Shown here: piece after piece, positions 63,230-64,000 of the stretch
Position numbering within the stretch: position 1 is the first letter of the stretch
Layout: every line of letters begins with the position of its first letter
From: Oscarella lobularis
Lineage: Eukaryota; Porifera; Homoscleromorpha; Homosclerophorida; Oscarellidae
Direction: 5' to 3'
Assembly: GCF_947507565.1 (NCBI RefSeq)
Contig: NC_089177.1
Coordinates: forward strand, 310,001 to 374,000
DNA: 64,000 nucleotides
Program-made: the position numbers and the translations under genes
Notes under the pieces: generated by a model
Told to the model about the DNA's origin: nothing
Databases searched by the model: none
Seen by the model: the letters and a program-made list of their open reading frames with translations, nothing else

Positions 63230-64000
63230 ATGGTGTTCTTCGCATGCCTGTTCGTTTTCTTCGCTGTTGCAAGCGGCGACGACTTGTTTTTCGATCAGAG
63301 ACTCGATCACTTCGATTCGGAATACAACGCTACGTTTCGTCAGCGCTATTTCGAATACACGGGCTATTGCGATCGCACGCTAGGCTTTGGAGGTCAATCT
63401 CCAGCCGCGTGTCCAATTTTTCTCTACATATGCGGCGAAGCAACCTGTCCGGGTAATCCTAGTCGACTTTGAAATGTTTAGTACATAAAAAACTGCAGTA
63501 TGACTGTACAAGTGTCTACTACCACGTGGTACATATAAATGGCTTTTCCTTATAGGAATACCCAATGACTGGATCCAAGAACTCGCAGATCATTTCAATG
63601 CAATTATTGTTACTCCTGAGCATCGCTACTATGGCCAGAGCTCTCCTTATCAGAATCTCACCTATCCAAACCTCTCATATCTCTCCAGTAGACAGGCAAT
63701 AAATGTAAGAAGTATATTTAGTAGAGTTAGACAGTGAGGCAGTGAAACGTTTTATTGTGCGGGGGCGGGGGAGGCAAAAATGTCTGCATAGCACCAGCTA
63801 AATCCAGTCAGTCGAACAAGAACCGCGGTTCTTTTGACTCTAGTAAAAGAAAAACTTGCATTTCTTATTGCAAAGGTTTCAAAACCGGTCGAGACTAGTT
63901 GAAACCAGTCTCGCTATAGTGCAGGCTTCACTGTATACATATTATATACATGTACGGATACATTGAAGTTCTCGTGTAGGATCTTGCGGTTTTTCGAAAC
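63230..64000 (+). CDS. S28 serine carboxypeptidase (PRCP/DPP7/PRSS16-like), 5' part
   Basis: Starts at ATG 63230 with a signal peptide (MVFFACLFVFFAVASG) followed by DLFFDQRLDHFDSEYNATFR and CPIFLYICGEATCPG. After an intron near 63453-63555 comes IPNDWIQELADHFNAIIVTP with EHRYYGQSSPYQNLTY, the conserved S28 block, then YLSSRQAIN. A further exon begins at about 63980 with DLAVFRN at the window edge, so the catalytic serine (GGSYGG-type) lies outside. S28 enzymes cleave next to proline in lysosomes or outside the cell. The intron at about 63706-63979 is longer than usual for this window. The exact subfamily is open. Confidence 0.85.

Overview
The window is eukaryotic nuclear DNA from an animal with a very compact, intron-rich genome. 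Introns are mostly 40-70 nt, genes sit tens of bases apart, and several pairs share one short promoter. Nanos, EGR and Glass-type transcription factors, PERK, HPS1, NRBF2 and the ciliary genes CFAP43 and SPATA17 point to a metazoan. The compactness together with a secreted VanX-like dipeptidase suggests an early-branching one, most plausibly a homoscleromorph sponge. That species guess is inference. No tRNA, rRNA, CRISPR array or clear transposon was recognised.

Layout. 0-2.4 kb: the start of a secreted D-Ala-D-Ala dipeptidase homologue, then an unrecognised membrane protein with an in-frame repeat. 2.5-6.7 kb: a tandem CYP7/CYP8-like P450 pair, the first copy broken and the second intact. 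6.8-18 kb: FDXACB1, TMEM230, CFAP43, FAHD1 and a carbohydrate sulfotransferase. 18-21.3 kb: gene-poor DNA with inverted and tandem repeats. 21.3-27.1 kb: SPATA17, HPS1 and Nanos. 27.7-38.5 kb: MOCS1, mitochondrial-type acetyl-CoA synthetase, PERK, two small unknown genes and PPT2. 38.6-47.5 kb: a leucyl aminopeptidase followed by three tandem genes for pseudokinase-KEN endoribonuclease proteins of the IRE1/RNase L type. 47.7-51.7 kb: a PH-PDZ adaptor and ornithine aminotransferase. 52.5-64 kb: EGR, NRBF2, UBOX5, a Glass-type zinc finger gene, ZDHHC16 and the start of an S28 serine peptidase.

Most genes are unrelated housekeeping or developmental loci. The notable grouping is stress and innate-type signalling: PERK lies about 5 kb from an array of three IRE1/RNase L-like proteins. 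These have lost the catalytic kinase residues but keep the R-N-x-x-x-H RNase motif. They lack any recognised luminal or ankyrin sensor and carry a short new N-terminal region instead. This array is the best candidate for an undescribed system here. Gene models were built by hand from splice signals and alignment with remembered family motifs, so exon edges are approximate unless stated.
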